A stretch of 45,757 bases of DNA from Candidatus Eiseniibacteriota bacterium. GTDB taxonomy: Bacteria > Eisenbacteria > RBG-16-71-46. The notes below the pieces were generated by a model. The model had not been told where the DNA came from. It saw only the letters and a list, made by a program, of their open reading frames with translations, and ran no database searches. Position 1 is the first letter of the stretch. The number at the start of each line of letters is the position of its first letter. A program made the translations under genes and the position numbers. The stretch covers positions 1 to 45,757 of the forward strand of contig JADJLL010000033.1 of assembly GCA_016710095.1 (NCBI GenBank), read 5' to 3'. Shown in pieces: positions 42,269 through 45,757 of the stretch.

Positions 42269-43416
42269 CACAGTGGCCGCGCGTCGCGCGCGCGCTCGGC
42301 GAGGTGGTAGAGGCTCATGGCGAGGTAGCGCGGGTAGTCGTTCCGATCCGAGAGCACGCCGTAGTCGCGGCGCGAGAAGTGTGCGAAGCCGCCGTCGGAA
42401 CGCTGGTGCGACAGCACGAAGCGGAACGTACGGTCGGCGAGCGCGCGATGATCGGCCCAGCCGTACGCGCTCACGGTGTGCAACGCCATGCCCACGGCGT
42501 CGGCGTAGTAGAGCACCTCGGGATCGGCCTTGAGACACGACGCGCGCACGGCGCCGGACTCCGTGACGCCGCCCGCGAGATAGCCGGCGAGGCGCACGGC
42601 GAGCGCGCGGGCGCGTTCGTCGCGGTGCGCCTGCGCGTACCACGCGAGCTTCATGCACTGGAACGCGTTGTACTGGTAGCAGAGGTAGTGCTGCTGGAGC
42701 CGGTTCTCGTGCACGCTCGGCAGCTCGTACGGCAGTTCACCCGTCGGCTCCATCACCGCCTCGAGGAAGCCGAGCATCGCCGGCACCTTCTCGAGGAAGC
42801 GTGTGTCGCCCGTGGCCGAAGCGAAGCGGCCGAGCACCCAGATCCACTCGCACGTGTTGTTGGGCACCATGCCGCGCGGCTTCTGGAAGTAGTTCACGCA
42901 CAGCCCGGCCGGATGCTCCTGGTAGCCGATCTCGCGCTCCAGGTAGTCGTACCAGCGCCGTGCGGCGCGCAGGTACGACTCGTCGCCGTCGCGCTCGTAC
43001 GCCTCGAGCATCGCGACCGCGCCGAAGTCACCCTCGACCGTCGCGATCAGGTGTCTGCGCTCCGGCAGCGGGTAAGCCCACGCGCCGTCCTCGCGCTGCG
43101 TCTCGCGCACGACGCGCGTCGCCTCGCGCGCGGCCGCGTGGTACGCCGGGTCGCCGGTGAGATCGCCGAGCGTCCACGACGCGAACGCCCAGTAGGCCTG
43201 GCCCTGGAGGAAGTAGTGCCGCTCCACCGGGCGCAGCGCCGGCAGGTAGCTCTTCACGAAGCGCCAGAAACGGATGTTCCAGCGCACGCCCTGATCGGCG
43301 CCCGCGAGCTTGCCGTCGTGCAGGTGGCGCGCGGCGAGATAGCCGTGCAGCGCGCGCACGCGCGGAAGCAGCGCGATCGCGTTCGGGGCGGGGGAGACGC
43401 CGGGCGGGGGATTCAC
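42268..43416 (-). CDS. Predicted alpha/alpha-barrel glycan-cluster protein
   Basis: This 382-residue cytoplasmic-looking protein (no signal peptide) is helical with repeated Tyr/Trp/Gly motifs: AYWAFASWTLGDLTGDPAYHAAAREATRV, DGAWAYPLPERRHLIATVEGDFGAVAML, NNTCEWIWVLGRFA and DGGFAHFSRRDYG. The pattern is that of an (alpha/alpha)6-toroid such as a glycan lyase, epimerase or squalene-cyclase-like fold. I do not recognise a specific family. It starts at GTG 43416 and overlaps the glycosyltransferase downstream by one base. The cluster suggests polysaccharide metabolism. Confidence 0.65.
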   Translation of the reverse strand: MNPPPGVSPAPNAIALLPRVRALHGYLAARHLHDGKLAGADQGVRWNIRFWRFVKSYLPALRPVERHYFLQGQAYWAFASWTLGDLTGDPAYHAAAREATRVVRETQREDGAWAYPLPERRHLIATVEGDFGAVAMLEAYERDGDESYLRAARRWYDYLEREIGYQEHPAGLCVNYFQKPRGMVPNNTCEWIWVLGRFASATGDTRFLEKVPAMLGFLEAVMEPTGELPYELPSVHENRLQQHYLCYQYNAFQCMKLAWYAQAHRDERARALAVRLAGYLAGGVTESGAVRASCLKADPEVLYYADAVGMALHTVSAYGWADHRALADRTFRFVLSHQRSDGGFAHFSRRDYGVLSDRNDYPRYLAMSLYHLAERARDARPL

Positions 43417-43444
43417 TCGCGGACTCGGGATTCCTCGGGGACCG

Positions 43445-45757
43445 TCAGGGAAGGACCACCACGCGCTGAAGCGCTTCCTGGGAACGGGTGCGAAGTCTTA
43501 CCAGATACAGCCCCGGTGCGACACGCCGCCCGGTGCGATCGCCGAGGTCCCAGCCCCACTCGAAGCGCGAGCCGTCCGCGCCGGCGACGACGGACTCGGT
43601 GCGCGTGTACACGTTGCGCCCCTGCACGTCGAGCACGTCGAGCGTCACGGGGCCGCTCTCGGCGGTCGCGAACGAGAGCCGCGCGCGCGTGCGCGCGGGA
43701 TTCGGGCCGATGGGCGCGAGCGTCAGCCGCGACACGCGCGCGGCGCCGCCGACGGCGACCGGCGCGGGCTGCAGCGCGGGGTCGTAGACGAGCACGCGCA
43801 GCGAGTCGATCGAGAGTCCGTCGAGCTGCGTGAAGCTGTCGGCGCGCGAGCGGAAGCGCAGGCGCACGTTCGTGGCCGCGGCGCCCCCGGCGAACGCCGA
43901 AAGGTCCACGCGATCCTGCTTCCAGCGCCAGCGCGTGCCTTCGAATGCCGGAATGCCTGCACCGATGACGTCGATCGGGTCGCTCGTGGTGGAGCCGTTG
44001 CCCGCGAGTGCTCTCCACGTGGTGCCGTCGAGGCTCGCCTCGACCGCGCCGCCGTCGTAGTCGCTCTCGTAGCCCCAGCGGTCCTCGAAGAACGCCCACG
44101 CATGCACGCCGTGCGAGAGGTCGAGCGCCGACGTGAGCGTCGCGGTCGTGTTCATGTTGTTCGCGTAGACGCCGTTCGGGCTGTCGGACAAGTAGGCGCT
44201 CGGGTGCAGCGGATCGTTCGTCTTCACGGCCCAGCCGGCGCCGGTGATCGTCCAGCCCGTCACCGCGTCGCACGCGTGCACGGCGACGACCGTCGGCACG
44301 CCGACGACGACTTCGATCGTGTCGCGCGAGTGCAGGCCCTGTCCGTCGGTGAAGTCGACGCGGAAGCGCATCATGCGACCCGGTGTGACCGTGTCGGCGG
44401 CCGCCACGACGAACGTGGCCCCGCCGATCGGATCGGCCGATTGGAACGACCCGAGGCTCGGGAAGAACACCGGGCCCGTGAGCGCTTCGACTTCGTGATC
44501 GATCGCGGTGAGTGTCGCCTGCAGCGACGGTCCCGCGGTGCCGCTCGCGCCGATGTTGCGCGCGCGGATGCTCACGTGCGCGGTGCCGCCGGCGGGCAGC
44601 GAGCCTTCGACGAGCGACGAACGCTCGAGCCGCATCCACGGTCCGGCGATGCCCGCCGTCACGAACGCGGTCTGCACCGCGGCCTCGGAGATCGCCGCGA
44701 CGCGCGAGGGCGAAGGCCAGAAGCCGTCGTCCGGGCCGCCCATCTCCGGCGTGAAGGTGAAGCCCTTCGGCTTGAGCAGCGTGTCGCCGTAGACGAAGTC
44801 GTTGAAGTCGCCGTTCGTCTCGTAAAGGATGCGCGGCCCCGGGCCGCCCGTGTAGCCGTTCGCGCGCGTGAGTTCGTCGGACCACGTCTGGAACTTCACC
44901 GAGTCCGGCGTGCCCGCCGCGGTCCAGCCCCACGGATGCACGAGCAGGTCGCTGTACGTGTGGAACGAGAGTCCGCTGGTGGGCTTGAGTGCGACGACGA
45001 CGTTGCGCTGCACCTGCGTCTCGGGTTCGGAGTACGCGCTCGGGCCGCGGTAGACGTCGGAGCTCGGCGAGCCGCTCGAGCCGATGTTGTTGAGTCCCCA
45101 CTTCACGCCGAAGTTGCGGTTGAGGTCGATGCCGTCGCCCGTACCCGTGAGGCCGTCGAGGTTGTTGTCGCGGAGATTCTTCCTCCACATGCCGAAGGTG
45201 CCCGTCGTGTCCCAGATGCGCTGGTTGTAGAAGTACCGTCCGGGTTCACGCACGGGATCAGGTAGATGCGCCGGTGCTCGAGCAGGTACTTCACTTCGGG
45301 GTCGCCGGGGTAGCGCGCGAGCAGGGAGTCCGCGAACGCGAACAGCGCGTGCATGCCGCCGGGTTCGCGCGCATGCGTGAGCGAGTTGAAGAACGCGACG
45401 GGCCGCGTGTCGGGCCCGCTCACCGTGGTGCCCGGCGAGCTGGAGTCCCCAGATGGGGCGGTGGTGCAGCGACCAGCCGAGCGTGTCGAGCCGGTCGGCG
45501 ACGACGCCGTTCGCGTCGCTCGCGACCAGGTCGTCGAGCTTGATCTTGATCTCGGTCAGGTTCCAGAAGCCGCCGAGCGAGCCCTGGCCCACGGGCGGCA
45601 ACACCTCGGGACGGAACTGCCCGTCCGCCCGCGTCGCGCTGCGAACGAGCCTGGGCGTGAGGAGGGCGCGCGTGGCGAGTTCGCGGCGCGCGCGATCCGC
45701 CGCGGTGCGCCCGGGGTTCTCGTCGACGACGTGCGCGTTCGCACCGAGTCGCGCGAG
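43445..45757 (-). CDS. Secreted M14 zinc carboxypeptidase with C-terminal sorting domain, partial, frameshifted
   Basis: A zinc carboxypeptidase whose 5' end lies beyond the right edge. The zinc-binding HAREPGG (His and Glu), DLNRNFGVKW, IPCVNPDG and SFHTYSDLLVHPWGW match M14 active-site regions, and ETNGDFNDFVYG and FTFTPEMGG fit the catalytic Glu region. Later parts are beta-sandwich-like, then the FlgD-like end (IGPNPARTRARLSF, DVQGRNVYTR, APGLYLVRLR). The frame shifts near 45436 (after WGLQLAG, continuing TTVSGPDTRP) and near 45240 (before YFYNQRIWD); one-base indels explain both. It stops 28 bases upstream of the barrel protein on the same strand, but a link to the glycan cluster is not clear. 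Confidence 0.8.
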   Translation of the reverse strand, partial: LARLGANAHVVDENPGRTAADRARRELATRALLTPRLVRSATRADGQFRPEVLPPVGQGSLGGFWNLTEIKIKLDDLVASDANGVVADRLDTLGWSLHHRPIWGLQLAGHHGERARHAARRVLQLAHACARTRRHARAVRVRGLPARALPRRPRSEVPARAPAHLPDPVREPGRYFYNQRIWDTTGTFGMWRKNLRDNNLDGLTGTGDGIDLNRNFGVKWGLNNIGSSGSPSSDVYRGPSAYSEPETQVQRNVVVALKPTSGLSFHTYSDLLVHPWGWTAAGTPDSVKFQTWSDELTRANGYTGGPGPRILYETNGDFNDFVYGDTLLKPKGFTFTPEMGGPDDGFWPSPSRVAAISEAAVQTAFVTAGIAGPWMRLERSSLVEGSLPAGGTAHVSIRARNIGASGTAGPSLQATLTAIDHEVEALTGPVFFPSLGSFQSADPIGGATFVVAAADTVTPGRMMRFRVDFTDGQGLHSRDTIEVVVGVPTVVAVHACDAVTGWTITGAGWAVKTNDPLHPSAYLSDSPNGVYANNMNTTATLTSALDLSHGVHAWAFFEDRWGYESDYDGGAVEASLDGTTWRALAGNGSTTSDPIDVIGAGIPAFEGTRWRWKQDRVDLSAFAGGAAATNVRLRFRSRADSFTQLDGLSIDSLRVLVYDPALQPAPVAVGGAARVSRLTLAPIGPNPARTRARLSFATAESGPVTLDVLDVQGRNVYTRTESVVAGADGSRFEWGWDLGDRTGRRVAPGLYLVRLRTRSQEALQRVVVLP

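Overview
The window is very GC-rich, and its genes are mostly short operons with GTG or TTG starts mixed with ATG. Many exported proteins end in the same roughly 80-residue FlgD-like/C-terminal sorting-type domain (PNPxRG ... DxxGRxVR ... W(D/N)xR...GxxVxPGxYxxR). Together with a Ser/Thr kinase, a caspase-like peptidase and multihaem cytochrome c, this suggests an uncultured Gram-negative of the Eisenbacteria/FCB-like type. That placement is inference from protein style only; there is no rRNA gene here.

Layout: 0.1-7.3 kb holds a secreted caspase-family protein, a large secreted repeat protein, an unknown secreted protein and a DUF4384-type protein. 7.4-12.2 kb is the most striking part, an NAD-linked formate dehydrogenase operon. 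The catalytic chain has an in-frame UGA exactly at the selenocysteine position, followed by a SECIS hairpin. The iron-sulfur N-terminal half of the same chain sits on a separate gene at the other end of the operon, with a fused NuoE-NuoF diaphorase subunit between. 12.2-16.1 kb holds a paralogue of the repeat protein, an unknown secreted protein, and a structured non-coding region ending in a strong intrinsic terminator. 16.1-22.8 kb encodes a NYN-domain protein, an acyl-CoA dehydrogenase, a membrane Ser/Thr kinase, a 61-residue protein and a PF10091-type glycoside hydrolase. 22.7-27.7 kb has an eight-haem cytochrome c with a membrane partner, a decayed metallo-beta-lactamase-fold gene, FabI and a KimA-like permease. 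27.8-30.5 kb has a secreted TIM-barrel-like protein, a family 5 uracil-DNA glycosylase and TrmO. 30.6-35.2 kb is a cobalamin riboswitch, a BtuB-type receptor, a beta-propeller protein that looks like a BtuG counterpart, and a small secreted sorting-domain protein. 35.3-39.4 kb has a FIST sensor plus hybrid histidine kinase pair and an M48 (Ste24-type) protease. 39.4-45.8 kb has asparagine synthase, a glycosyltransferase, an alpha/alpha-barrel-like protein and an M14 carboxypeptidase running off the right edge.

A recurring oddity is that about nine otherwise well-conserved genes carry one or two single-base frameshifts. This fits consensus errors in a metagenome-type assembly better than widespread gene death. 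The formate dehydrogenase UGA is different: the reading frame is unchanged across it and the flanks match the selenocysteine context.
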